DNA of 64,000 nt, taken from the NCBI GenBank assembly GCA_002968845.1, contig PVBG01000010.1, positions 1 through 64,000 on the forward strand, given 5' to 3'. A program made the translations under genes and the position numbers. Under the pieces are notes generated by a model that saw only the letters and a list, made by a program, of their open reading frames with translations, was not told where the DNA came from and searched no databases. Origin of the DNA: Neorhizobium tomejilense (GTDB taxonomy: Bacteria > Pseudomonadota > Alphaproteobacteria > Rhizobiales > Rhizobiaceae). This document shows, piece by piece, positions 54,993 to 63,607 of this stretch. Each line of letters starts with the position of its first letter. Position 1 is the stretch's first letter.

Positions 54993-55256
54993 TCAGTAAC
55001 GGCGCGGGCAGCTGTCGATATAGCGGCGGCCATAACGGTCGCGGTAGTAGCACTGTCCCGGCTGTTCGGCGACGGAGCCGATCAAGGCACCGGAAACGCC
55101 GCCGATCGCAGCGCCAACGGCTGCGCCGCGGACGTTGCCGGTAGCCAGGCCGCCGATCACGGCGCCGGATGCTGCGCCGATGCCGGCGCCCTGTTCAGTT
55201 GCCGTGCAGCTCGCGAGCGAAGCGCCGACGATCAAAAGCACCAAGGCCTTCTTCAT
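54993..55256 (-). CDS. Small glycine-zipper lipoprotein
   Basis: The 87-residue protein has a lipoprotein signal peptide (MKKALVLLIVGASLASC) with the cysteine at residue 17. The mature part is a glycine-zipper segment (GAGIGAASGAVIGGLATGN, AAVGAAIGGVSGALIG) like the YMGG/OmpA-like glycine-zipper families, followed by a Tyr/Arg-rich tail with two cysteines (GQCYYRDRYGRRYIDSCPRRY). AGGAGG lies just upstream of the ATG at 55256, which excludes a longer start at 55280. It is probably an envelope protein; role unknown. Confidence 0.82.
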   Translation of the reverse strand: MKKALVLLIVGASLASCTATEQGAGIGAASGAVIGGLATGNVRGAAVGAAIGGVSGALIGSVAEQPGQCYYRDRYGRRYIDSCPRRY

Positions 55257-55569
55257 GAGATCCTCCTGTTTGTTCTTCATCTTGCCCGGCTGTCTCGCAG
55301 ACTCCGAACGTTTCCGCGGGTCAATTCAACAGCCATCAATGGGAACAATAGGTCGCGGCGAACAAGAGTCCATATGAGCTCAATATTTTGCGCACCGATT
55401 TTTGTTTTGGTTTGCCGATAGTTACTCGGTATTCGACGGAAGCGAAGGGCGGCCGCTCGTCTGGCTGCCGACCAAAATATTGCTGTTTCCCTAGAAAGTA
55501 GCGGTTGATCCCTTAGGTAAAAAAGCAAATGATGATGGGCGTGTCCGGGAGGGATACGAGGAGGATCAT
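55257..55569. promoter_or_regulatory. Divergent intergenic region before the molybdenum hydroxylase genes
   Basis: This 313-bp gap has no convincing gene and is more A/T-rich than its surroundings. It must hold promoters for the minus-strand lipoprotein and the plus-strand hydroxylase small subunit. A strong GAGGAGGATC precedes the latter. I see no strong palindrome or clear -35/-10 pair. Confidence 0.3.
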
Positions 55570-56058
55570 ATGACGAAAGTGACGCTGACCGTGAACGGCC
55601 GCGCGATGAGCGGCGAGTGCGAGGACCGCACCCTGCTCGTGCATTTCATCCGCGAAAAGCTTGGTCTGACGGGAACGCATGTGGGCTGCGATACGACCCA
55701 GTGCGGCGCCTGCGTCGTTCATATGGACGGACATTCGGTGAAGAGCTGTTCGATCCTGGCGGTGCAGGCATCCGGTTCGTCGATCACGACGATCGAGGGC
55801 CTCGCCGGCCAGGGGGAACTGCATCCGGTTCAAGCCGCATTCAAGGAGCATCATGGCCTGCAATGCGGCTTCTGTACGCCCGGCATGGTGATGACGGCGG
55901 TCGACCTGATCAACCGCGAAGGCGGGACGCTCACCGAAGAGACGGTCCGCGCCGGGCTCGAAGGCAATATCTGTCGGTGCACCGGTTACCACAACATTGT
56001 CAAGGCGATCCTTGCCGCCGATGCCGAAATGGCAACGGGGCGTCAGGCCGCTGAGTGA
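55570..56058 (+). CDS. Molybdenum hydroxylase (CoxS-like) [2Fe-2S] small subunit
   Basis: The 162-residue protein carries two [2Fe-2S] clusters: the plant-type motif [22 protein letters not shown] (about residues 39-60) and the helical-domain motifs [10 protein letters not shown] and [15 protein letters not shown]. This is the small subunit of a xanthine-dehydrogenase-family enzyme. It is first in a small-large-medium gene order, as in form II CO-dehydrogenase-like clusters. The true substrate is not known. Confidence 0.92.
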   Translation: MTKVTLTVNGRAMSGECEDRTLLVHFIREKLGLTGTHVGCDTTQCGACVVHMDGHSVKSCSILAVQASGSSITTIEGLAGQGELHPVQAAFKEHHGLQCGFCTPGMVMTAVDLINREGGTLTEETVRAGLEGNICRCTGYHNIVKAILAADAEMATGRQAAE

Positions 56059-56059
56059 G

Positions 56060-56142
56060 TAGTGAGTAGTTGTTAGTGAGCAGTAGTTCATACGGCGCTT
56101 CGGCCTTTGAACTAGTCACTACCAACTAATTCCTACTCACTA
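56060..56142. repeat. Imperfect inverted repeat with TAGTGAG motifs
   Basis: The left arm (56060-56090) begins TAGTGAGTAG and ends GTAGTTCA. The right arm (56108-56142) is nearly its reverse complement, with a few small gaps. The 17-bp centre is GC-rich. TAGTGAG and TAGTTAG-like heptamers recur in both arms. It fills the gap between the small- and large-subunit genes, so it will fold in their mRNA. Confidence 0.65.
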
Positions 56143-56178
56143 TCCAACCACTAATCACCATCTCGGGAGGAGATGAAC

Positions 56179-58524
56179 ATGGGTGTTGAAGGAATCGGTG
56201 CACGCGTTACCCGCAAGGAAGACAAACGCTTCTTGACCGGCAAGGGCCGTTACACGGACGACATGACCGTACCGGGCATGAAATATGCCTGTTTCGTCCG
56301 CAGTCCCTATGCGCATGCGAAAATCGGCGATATCGACGCGACCGCGGCGAAGGCCATGCCGGGCGTCATCGACGTGCTCGACGGCAAGCAGCTTCAGGCG
56401 GACGGCATCGGCAATCTTATCTGCGGCTGGATGATCCATTCCAAGGACGGGTCGCCGATGAAGATGGGTGCCTGGCATCCGCTCGCGGTCGATACCGTGC
56501 GTTATGTGGGCGACGCGATCGCCATCGTCGTCGCCGACTCCTCGGGCGAGGCGCGCGATGCCGCGGAAGCCGTGGTCATCGATTACGAACAGCTCCCGGT
56601 GGTGACCGAGGCCGTCGCAGCACTCGCCTCCGGCGCACCGCAGATCCATCCGGAAGCGCCGGGCAACCTGATCTTCGACTGGCAGATCGGCGAACCGGAT
56701 GCTGTCGACGAGGCGATTGCGGCGGCCGCGCATGTCACCGAAATCGAAATCCTCAACAACCGCCTGTCGCCGAACCCGATGGAGCCGCGCGCCACGCTCG
56801 GCATCTACGATACGGCGGAAGATCACTACACCTGCTACACGACCAGCCAGAACCCGCATGTGGCGCGGCTGGTGATGAGCGCATTCTATAATGTAGCGCC
56901 GGAAAACAAGCTGCGCGTCATCGCGCCTGATGTCGGCGGTGGCTTCGGCTCGAAAATCTATATCTACCCGGAAGAGATCATCTGTCTCTGGGCCTCGAAG
57001 AAGACCGGTGTGCCGGTGAAATGGACATCGGACCGCACCGAGGCCTTCCTCACCGACGCGCATGGCCGCGACCACGCCTCGAAGGTGAAGATGGCCTTCG
57101 ACGCGAATAACCACATCACGGCCTTGAAGGTCGATACGATTGCCAATCTCGGCGCCTATATGTCGCTGTTCTCCTCGGCCGTGCCGACCTATCTCTACGC
57201 GACGCTGCTCTCCGGCCAGTATACGATCCCGGCGATCCACGCCAATGTCCGCACCGTCTATACCAATACCGTGCCGGTTGACGCCTATCGCGGCGCCGGC
57301 CGTCCGGAAGCGACCTATTTGCTGGAGCGTACAATAGAGACGGCGGCCCGCGAACTCGGCGTCTCGCCGGCGGAACTGCGCCGGACGAACTTCATCCGCT
57401 CCTTCCCCTACCAGACGCCCGTCATCATGAATTACGACGCGGGCGATTACGAAGCTTCGCTGAATGCGGCGATGCAGGCCGCCGACTGGGCAGGTTTTGC
57501 CGCCCGACGGTCGCAATCGGAAGCCAGGGGCAAGAAACGCGGCATCGGCATGAGCTGCTATATCGAGGCCTGCGGCATCGCCCCGTCGGCTGCGGTCGGT
57601 TCGCTCGGCGCCGGGGTCGGCCTATGGGAATCCGCCGAAGTGCGGGTCAATGCGGTCGGCACGATCGAAGTGCTGACCGGCTCGCACAGCCATGGCCAGG
57701 GCCATGAAACGACCTTCGCGCAGCTTGTCGCCGGTCGTCTCGGCGTGCCCATCGAGAGCATCAGCATCGTCCATGGCGATACCGACAAGGTGCAGATGGG
57801 CATGGGTACCTACGGCTCGCGCTCCGGCGCGGTCGGCATGTCGGCGGTCGTCAAGGCGCTCGACAAGGTCGAGGCCAAGGCGAAGAAGATTGCCGCGCAT
57901 CTGATGGAAGCCTCCGAGGAGGATATCGTCATCGAGAACGGCGAGCTGAAGGTTGCAGGCACCGACAAGTCGGTGCCGTGGTTCCAGGTGGCGCTCGCCT
58001 CCTACACCGCCCACAACCTGCCTTCGGGCATGGAGCCGGGCTTGAAGGAAACCGCCTTCTACGATCCCTCCAACTTCACCTTCCCGGCCGGCTGCTACAT
58101 TGCCGAGGTGGAGATCGATCCGGATACAGGCGAGACGGATATCGTCCAGTTTGTCGCAGCGGACGACTTCGGCAACATCATCAACCCGATGATCGTCGAG
58201 GGGCAGGTACATGGCGGCATTGCCCAGGGTATCGGCCAGGCTCTGCTCGAGAACGTGCAGTATGATGCGAACGGCCAGCTGCTGACGGCGAGTTACATGG
58301 ATTATGCGATGCCGCGCGCCGACGATCTGCCATCGTTCACGCTTTCGCATCAGAACACGCCTTGCCCGAGCAATCCGCTCGGGATCAAGGGCTGCGGCGA
58401 GGCGGGTGCCATCGGTTCGCCGCCGGCGCTCATCAACGCCATCACCGATGCGATCGGCCATAACAAGCTCACCATGCCGGCGACCCCGATGAAGGTCTGG
58501 CAGGCATTGCACGCGGCTCACTGA
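56179..58524 (+). CDS. Molybdenum hydroxylase (form II CoxL-like) large subunit
   Basis: This is the molybdopterin-cytosine-dinucleotide subunit of the xanthine-dehydrogenase family. The 781-residue protein has [28 protein letters not shown], the active-site loop [12 protein letters not shown] and the terminal [21 protein letters not shown] with the catalytic glutamate. AYRGAGR is the form II signature; true (form I) CO dehydrogenases have AYRCSFR. CO oxidation is therefore doubtful. I prefer the ATG at 56179, 8 bases from GGGAGG; an ATG at 56173 would be only 2 bases away. Confidence 0.92.
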   Translation: MGVEGIGARVTRKEDKRFLTGKGRYTDDMTVPGMKYACFVRSPYAHAKIGDIDATAAKAMPGVIDVLDGKQLQADGIGNLICGWMIHSKDGSPMKMGAWHPLAVDTVRYVGDAIAIVVADSSGEARDAAEAVVIDYEQLPVVTEAVAALASGAPQIHPEAPGNLIFDWQIGEPDAVDEAIAAAAHVTEIEILNNRLSPNPMEPRATLGIYDTAEDHYTCYTTSQNPHVARLVMSAFYNVAPENKLRVIAPDVGGGFGSKIYIYPEEIICLWASKKTGVPVKWTSDRTEAFLTDAHGRDHASKVKMAFDANNHITALKVDTIANLGAYMSLFSSAVPTYLYATLLSGQYTIPAIHANVRTVYTNTVPVDAYRGAGRPEATYLLERTIETAARELGVSPAELRRTNFIRSFPYQTPVIMNYDAGDYEASLNAAMQAADWAGFAARRSQSEARGKKRGIGMSCYIEACGIAPSAAVGSLGAGVGLWESAEVRVNAVGTIEVLTGSHSHGQGHETTFAQLVAGRLGVPIESISIVHGDTDKVQMGMGTYGSRSGAVGMSAVVKALDKVEAKAKKIAAHLMEASEEDIVIENGELKVAGTDKSVPWFQVALASYTAHNLPSGMEPGLKETAFYDPSNFTFPAGCYIAEVEIDPDTGETDIVQFVAADDFGNIINPMIVEGQVHGGIAQGIGQALLENVQYDANGQLLTASYMDYAMPRADDLPSFTLSHQNTPCPSNPLGIKGCGEAGAIGSPPALINAITDAIGHNKLTMPATPMKVWQALHAAH

Positions 58525-58535
58525 GGAGAAAAGAC

Positions 58536-59333
58536 ATGTATGCTACCAGCTATCATCGTGCATCCTCGGTGGAAGATGCCGTCAAGCTCAAGTCCGCCAA
58601 CGAGGAGGGCAAATACCTTTCCGGCGGCATGACCTTGATCGCGACCATGAAACAGCGGCTTGCCGCACCGAGCGATCTGATCGACCTTCGTCATATCCCG
58701 GTGCTGCGCGGGATTTCGATCGACGGCCGCAAGGTGACGATCGGGGCTGCCACGCCGCATGCGGATGTGGCGGCTTCGCGGGAGCTTGCCGCCATCTGTC
58801 CGGCGATCTGCAAGCTCGCCGGCCATATCGGCGACCCGCATGTCCGCCACATGGGCACGATCGGCGGTTCGATCGCCAACAACGACCCGGCGGCGGACTA
58901 TCCCGCCGGCCTGCTCGGGCTTGGCGCGACCATCGTCACCGACCGGCGTTCGATCCGGGCGGACGATTTCTTCACCGGTCTTTTCGACACCGCGCTGGAG
59001 GAGGGCGAAATGGTGACGTCAGTCACCTTCGAGGCACCGGAAAAGGCGGGCTATGCCAAGTTCAACAACCCGGCCTCGCGCTTTGCGATGACCGGCGTGT
59101 TCGTGGCCAAGACCGCCGGCGGCGTGCGCGTGGCCGTGACCGGCGCCGGCTCATCCGGCGTCTTCCGCCATCCCGGCTTCGAGCAGGCGCTGGCCTCCAA
59201 CTGGTCGGCGGATGCGCTGGGCAGTGTCGCGGTCGATGCCTCCAACCTGATGTCGGACATGCACGCGAACGCGGAATACCGCGCCAATCTGGTCAAGGTC
59301 ATGGCGAAAAGGGCGGTCATCTCTGCGGGCTGA
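58536..59333 (+). CDS. Molybdenum hydroxylase (CoxM-like) FAD-binding medium subunit
   Basis: The 265-residue protein is the FAD subunit that receives electrons from the Fe-S subunit. It has the FAD-binding motifs YLSGGMTLIATMKQRLAAP (about residue 28) and HMGTIGGSIANNDPAADYPAGLLGLGA (about residue 108). The C-terminal CO-dehydrogenase flavoprotein domain includes VAVTGAGSSGVFRHPGFE. GAGGAG precedes the ATG, 11 bp after the large subunit stop. A terminator follows, so the three genes form one unit; maturation genes are absent here. Confidence 0.92.
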   Translation: MYATSYHRASSVEDAVKLKSANEEGKYLSGGMTLIATMKQRLAAPSDLIDLRHIPVLRGISIDGRKVTIGAATPHADVAASRELAAICPAICKLAGHIGDPHVRHMGTIGGSIANNDPAADYPAGLLGLGATIVTDRRSIRADDFFTGLFDTALEEGEMVTSVTFEAPEKAGYAKFNNPASRFAMTGVFVAKTAGGVRVAVTGAGSSGVFRHPGFEQALASNWSADALGSVAVDASNLMSDMHANAEYRANLVKVMAKRAVISAG

Positions 59334-59362
59334 GGCGAATCGGGATCACCGGAAAAGGCCGG

Positions 59363-59389
59363 GAAGAGCGGCGAGGGCCGCTCTTCTTT
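59363..59389 (+). terminator. Rho-independent terminator after the hydroxylase genes
   Basis: GAAGAGCGGC (59363-59372) and GCCGCTCTTC (59377-59386) form a perfect 10-bp stem with a GAGG loop, followed by TTTCC. It lies 29 bp after the medium-subunit stop and separates the hydroxylase unit from hemA. Confidence 0.82.
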
Positions 59390-59397
59390 CCTGCTGC

Positions 59398-59411
59398 TTG
59401 ACTTGGATCAA
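59398..59411 (+). promoter_or_regulatory. FNR/FixK-type box upstream of hemA
   Basis: TTGACTTGGATCAA matches the FNR/FixK consensus TTGAT-N4-ATCAA at 9 of 10 fixed positions. It lies 148 bp before the hemA ATG and just after the upstream terminator, in an A/T-rich stretch. In rhizobia hemA is known to be oxygen-regulated through FixK-type proteins in some species, so a role here is plausible. TTGACT also resembles a -35 hexamer. Confidence 0.55.
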
Positions 59412-59559
59412 TTCTCACATTTTCGATATCGCTTACCTTTTTATTGGAATAATTCAAAAAAAGGGGGCCTTTTGCCGCAGGTTGGTTCTATTCGCTTTGT
59501 CCGGGGTTGACGAAAAGCGCGGCTGAAATCAAAACCAAGGCAGGTTCTGGAGTGTGAGC

Positions 59560-60774
59560 ATGGACTTCGAGGCATTTTTCAAGAGCGAACTGGACGGTCT
59601 TCACGGCGAAGGCCGTTACCGGGTGTTCGCCGATCTCGAGAGACATCGCGGCAATTTTCCCCGCGCCACGCGCCATACTCCCGATGGTCCGAAGGAAGTG
59701 ACCGTCTGGTGTTCCAACGACTATCTCGGCATGGGCCAGCACCCCGCCGTGATCGAGGCAATGAAAGAAGCCATCGATCACTGTGGCGCGGGTGCGGGAG
59801 GCACCCGGAATATTTCTGGCACGACGCACTACCACGTGGTTCTCGAGCAGGAACTCGCGGACCTGCACGGCAAGGAAGCGGCGCTGATCTTCAATTCCGG
59901 CTATATGTCGAACTGGGCAACGCTCGGTACGCTTGGCCAGAAGATCCCCGGCCTGATCATTTTCTCCGACGCGCTGAACCACGCCTCGATGATCGAGGGC
60001 ATTCGCTATGCCAAGTGCGAACGGGTGATCTGGAAGCACAACGACCTCAACGACCTCGAGGCAAAGCTGGCGGCAGCCGATCCGAACGCGCCGAAGCTGA
60101 TCGCCTTCGAGAGCATTTATTCGATGGACGGCGACATCTCGCCGATCAAGGAAATCTGCGACCTCGCCGATAAATACGGCGCGATGACCTATCTCGACGA
60201 AGTGCATGCGGTCGGCATGTACGGCCCGCGGGGCGGCGGCATCGCCGAACGCGAAGGCCTGATGGACCGTCTGACGATCATCGAAGGCACGCTCGGCAAG
60301 TCCTTCGGCGTGATGGGCGGTTATATCGCCGCTTCGACGGCGCTCTGCGATTTCATCCGCTCGTTCGCTTCGGGCTTCATCTTCACGACCGCGCTGCCGC
60401 CGACGCTGGCAGCCGGGGCGATCGCCTCGATCCGGCACCTGAAGGCAAGCCCTTTCGAGCGGGTCCGTCATCAGGATCGCGTCCGCAAGCTGCGCACGAT
60501 GCTGGATCAACAGGGTATTCCGCATATGCACAACCCGAGCCATATCGTGCCGGTCATGGTCGGCGATGCGGCCAAGTGCAAATGGATTTCGGACATCCTG
60601 CTCGATACCTGCGGCGTCTACGTGCAGCCGATCAACTATCCGACCGTGCCGCGCAAGACCGAACGCCTGCGCATCACCCCGACGCCGCTGCATAGCGACG
60701 CGGACATCGAGCACCTGGTCGGCTCGCTGCACCAGCTCTGGTCGCGCTGCGCGCTGGCGCGGCACGTGGCTTGA
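59560..60774 (+). CDS. hemA: 5-aminolevulinate synthase
   Basis: HemA condenses glycine and succinyl-CoA to 5-aminolevulinate, the first step of heme synthesis by the C4 route typical of alphaproteobacteria. The 404-residue protein has [28 protein letters not shown], the substrate region [34 protein letters not shown] and the PLP-lysine in [17 protein letters not shown] (about residue 244). The ATG at 59560 is the usual start; an in-frame GTG at 59554 adds two residues. It uses succinyl-CoA made by the suc genes in this window. Confidence 0.96.
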   Translation: MDFEAFFKSELDGLHGEGRYRVFADLERHRGNFPRATRHTPDGPKEVTVWCSNDYLGMGQHPAVIEAMKEAIDHCGAGAGGTRNISGTTHYHVVLEQELADLHGKEAALIFNSGYMSNWATLGTLGQKIPGLIIFSDALNHASMIEGIRYAKCERVIWKHNDLNDLEAKLAAADPNAPKLIAFESIYSMDGDISPIKEICDLADKYGAMTYLDEVHAVGMYGPRGGGIAEREGLMDRLTIIEGTLGKSFGVMGGYIAASTALCDFIRSFASGFIFTTALPPTLAAGAIASIRHLKASPFERVRHQDRVRKLRTMLDQQGIPHMHNPSHIVPVMVGDAAKCKWISDILLDTCGVYVQPINYPTVPRKTERLRITPTPLHSDADIEHLVGSLHQLWSRCALARHVA

Positions 60775-60810
60775 CGATGGCTTGCCCCATCACCTGAAGA
60801 GGCGGCCTAC

Positions 60811-60983
60811 CCCCTCACCAACAAAATCTACGACTTAGCTTCGCTAAGATCGTGATTTTGTAACCTCTCCCGCAAGGGGAGAGGCAGGCTGCGGCGGCGC
60901 GGCACCCTTATCTCTCCCCCTGGGGAGAGAAAGTGATTTCAACATCTTAGCGAAGCTAAGTGTTAGAAATCGCAAGTGAGGGG
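60811..60983. repeat. 173-bp repeat-like element with nested hairpins
   Basis: The element is bounded by CCCCTCAC (60811-60818) and GTGAGGGG (60976-60983). Inside are CTTAGC-TTC-GCTAAG (60834-60848) and CTTAGC-GAA-GCTAAG (60946-60960), which are also reverse complements of each other, and two hairpins with CTCTCCC/GGGAGAG-type stems (about 60864-60884 and 60911-60930). The whole is a nested palindrome in the gap between the convergent hemA and dxr genes. It looks like a small non-coding dispersed element and may serve as a bidirectional terminator. Confidence 0.7.
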
Positions 60984-61014
60984 ATGTTCGTGGGCAACCA
61001 AGCCCAATACCGCC

Positions 61015-62214
61015 CTAAGCAGCCATTTCCCTCTGAGCAATAATCTCGCCAGCACGACGCCTTGCCTCGGCATCCGCCGCGAAAACCTCGTCCATCGTCG
61101 CGGCGGTCGGATGGCCCGCCATGTCGTCCATCACCTGTTCGGCGACATCCGCCATGTTGAGAAAACCGATGCGGCCGGCGCAGAAGGCGTGGAAGGCGAT
61201 CTCTTCGGCAGCGTTCATGACCGCGCCCTGTACGCCACCGCGTTCCAGAGCCGTGCGAGCCAGTCTCAGCGCCGGGAACCGAACCTCGTCCGGCGCCTCG
61301 AAATCCAACCTTGCGAGCCTGGCGAAATCCAGCCGCTCGACATCGAGCTCCGGACGGTCCGGGTAGGCGAGCGCATAACCGATCGCGGTGCGCATGTCCG
61401 GGCAGCCGAGCTGCGCCAGCACCGATCCGTCCCTGTATCCGACCATGGAATGGATGACCGATTGCGGATGGACGATCACCTCGATCTGGTCCGGCCGCAG
61501 ATTAAAGAGATGTTTCGCCTCGATCATCTCCAGCGCCTTGTTGAACATCGATGCGCTGCCGATCGAGATTTTCAGGCCCATCGACCAGTTCGGGTGGGCG
61601 CGTGCGATATCCGCGGTAACGCCGGCCATCTGCTCACGCGTCCAGGTGCGGAAAGGCCCACCGGAGGCGGTGAGCACGATGCGCTCGACCGCGTGGTGCT
61701 GGTCGTCTTCGAGCGACTGGAAGATGGCGCTGTGTTCGCTGTCGACCGGGACCAGCCGCCCGCCGCCCTCAGTGACCGCCCTGACGAACAGTTCGCCGGC
61801 CGAGACCAGGCATTCCTTGTTGGCGAGCGCGATATCGGCGCCACGTTCGGCGGCGGCCAGCGTCGGGGCAAGCCCGGCGGTGCCGACGATCGCCGCCATG
61901 ACCCAGTCGGACGGGCGCGCGCCCGCTTCGATCAGCGCCTCACGACCGGCGGCGACCTCGATGCCGCTGCCAACAAGCGCGTCCTTCAGTGCTCCATACT
62001 GGCGCTCGTCGGCGGTGACGGCCAGTTTTGCACCGCATGTCTTCGCCTGATCTGCCAGAAGTGCGATATTGCTGTTGCCGGTGATGGCGACGACCTCGAA
62101 GGCTTCGCGGCCGCCGAGTTGGTTCACCACATCCAACGTATTGACGCCGATCGAGCCGGTGGAACCGAGGATGCTGATACGGCGCTTGCCGGTTTCGGCC
62201 ATGCTGTTTTCCAT
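61015..62214 (-). CDS. dxr: 1-deoxy-D-xylulose 5-phosphate reductoisomerase
   Basis: Dxr makes 2-C-methyl-D-erythritol 4-phosphate, the committed step of the non-mevalonate isoprenoid pathway. The 399-residue protein has the NADPH site ISILGSTGSIGVNTLDVV, ADIALANKECLVSAG, metal-binding PVDSEHSAIFQSL, the flexible loop TASGGPFRTW, and VIVHPQSVIHSMVGYRDGSVLAQLG. The ATG at 62214 is used; an ATG at 62202 is also possible. This copy lies apart from the usual uppS-cdsA-bamA cluster, so a second dxr elsewhere could exist. Confidence 0.95.
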   Translation of the reverse strand: MENSMAETGKRRISILGSTGSIGVNTLDVVNQLGGREAFEVVAITGNSNIALLADQAKTCGAKLAVTADERQYGALKDALVGSGIEVAAGREALIEAGARPSDWVMAAIVGTAGLAPTLAAAERGADIALANKECLVSAGELFVRAVTEGGGRLVPVDSEHSAIFQSLEDDQHHAVERIVLTASGGPFRTWTREQMAGVTADIARAHPNWSMGLKISIGSASMFNKALEMIEAKHLFNLRPDQIEVIVHPQSVIHSMVGYRDGSVLAQLGCPDMRTAIGYALAYPDRPELDVERLDFARLARLDFEAPDEVRFPALRLARTALERGGVQGAVMNAAEEIAFHAFCAGRIGFLNMADVAEQVMDDMAGHPTAATMDEVFAADAEARRRAGEIIAQREMAA

Positions 62215-62335
62215 TTCCTAAAGCTGCCGTTGGTCTACAAGCGAAAGCCACGGCTCACAAGAGCGGGCTTGAATTCGGCCCGGCTGCGACCAAGTGCAGC
62301 TTGCACAACGGGTACTCTTGGCGCGAAGTGGGGCG

Positions 62336-63565
62336 ATGAGCGAACACCGTGAAATCCAGACGACTTGCGTGATCGCCGGCGCCGGCCCGGCAGGGCTGAT
62401 GCTCGGCCTCCTGCTGGCGCGGGCCGGCCTCGATGTCACGGTCGTCGAAAAGCACGACGATTTCCTGCGCGATTTTCGGGGCGACACGATCCATCCCTCG
62501 ACACTGGAGGTGATGCACGAACTCGGCCTGATCGACGAATTTTTGAAGCTGCCTCATACGCGGGCACCGAAGCTTTCGGCCGAAATGGGCGGCAAGACGA
62601 TCACCATCGCAGATTTTTCGCGGCTGCCGGTCAGGAACCGCTTCATCGCCTTCATGCCGCAATGGGATTTTCTGAGCTTTCTCGCTGAAAAGGCGCAAGG
62701 CTTTCCGAATTTCCGGCTGATCATGCAGGCGAAGGTGGTGAATGTGCTGGAGGATCGGGGCGCAATTTCGGGCCTCGTCCTGGAGACGCCGGAAGGAGAA
62801 CTCACCATCCGCTCGACGCTTGTCGTCGGTGCGGACGGCCGCAATTCGGCCGTGCGGGAAAAGGCTCGCCTCGATGTCGAAAGTTTCGGTATGCCGAGCG
62901 AAGTCGTCTGGATGAAGCTGTCGAAACAACCGGGCGATCCGAACGAGGTGATGGGCCATGCCGGGCCGCGCCAGGGTTTCGTGCTGATCGACCGCGGCGA
63001 ATATTGGCAATGCGGGTATGTGATCCGCCGCGCCACGTTCGCCGACATCCGCGAGAAAGGAATCAAGGCTTTCCGGCAGATGGTGATCGATGTTTCACCA
63101 CTGCCGGCCGAGCGGATGCAGGAGATCCGGAGTTTCGACGACACCAACCTGCTGACAGTGCGCATTGACCGGCTGAAGCAGTGGTGGCGGACGGGGCTGA
63201 TCTGCATCGGCGACGCGGCGCATGCGATGTCGCCGATCGGCGGCGTCGGCGTCAACCTGGCAATCCAGGATGCGGTGGCGGCCGCCAATATCCTGGCCAC
63301 ACCGCTGCGCGAGAGGCGCCTTGCCGATGCCGATCTCGCCGCCGTCGAAAAGCGCCGCGGGTTTCCGACCAGGGCGACGCAGAAGCTGCAGTTGATGATG
63401 AGGAGCCGCCGCCGCACCGATGAGGGAGACGACCGGAAGCGCCGGGGCCCGCCGGCCTTCATCCGGGGCATTGCCCGCTTTCCGCTGCTCGCCCATCTGG
63501 CCGGCCGGCTGATCGGGCTCGGGTTCCGCATGGAGCATGTGCGGGTAAAACAAGGCAACCTTTGA
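62336..63565 (+). CDS. FAD-dependent monooxygenase (class A flavoprotein)
   Basis: The 409-residue protein is a class A flavin monooxygenase related to p-hydroxybenzoate hydroxylase and UbiH. It has the FAD fold CVIAGAGPAGLMLGLLLARAG, the arginine-containing stretch FRGDTIHPSTLEVMHELG, VVGADGRNSAVREKA (DG motif) and LICIGDAAHAMSPIGGVGVNLAIQDAV (GD motif). The ATG at 62336 is preceded by GTGGGG and is preferred to a start at 62294. The substrate is unknown. It diverges from dxr. Confidence 0.88.
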   Translation: MSEHREIQTTCVIAGAGPAGLMLGLLLARAGLDVTVVEKHDDFLRDFRGDTIHPSTLEVMHELGLIDEFLKLPHTRAPKLSAEMGGKTITIADFSRLPVRNRFIAFMPQWDFLSFLAEKAQGFPNFRLIMQAKVVNVLEDRGAISGLVLETPEGELTIRSTLVVGADGRNSAVREKARLDVESFGMPSEVVWMKLSKQPGDPNEVMGHAGPRQGFVLIDRGEYWQCGYVIRRATFADIREKGIKAFRQMVIDVSPLPAERMQEIRSFDDTNLLTVRIDRLKQWWRTGLICIGDAAHAMSPIGGVGVNLAIQDAVAAANILATPLRERRLADADLAAVEKRRGFPTRATQKLQLMMRSRRRTDEGDDRKRRGPPAFIRGIARFPLLAHLAGRLIGLGFRMEHVRVKQGNL

Positions 63566-63607
63566 CGGGCCGGCGTCGTTGATCGGCAAAACAATCGAGG
63601 CTTTGCC

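Noticed and set aside
55570..59333. Calling the molybdenum hydroxylase a true CO dehydrogenase.
   Set aside because: The active-site loop is AYRGAGR and the gene order is small-large-medium, both form II traits; form I enzymes carry AYRCSFR.
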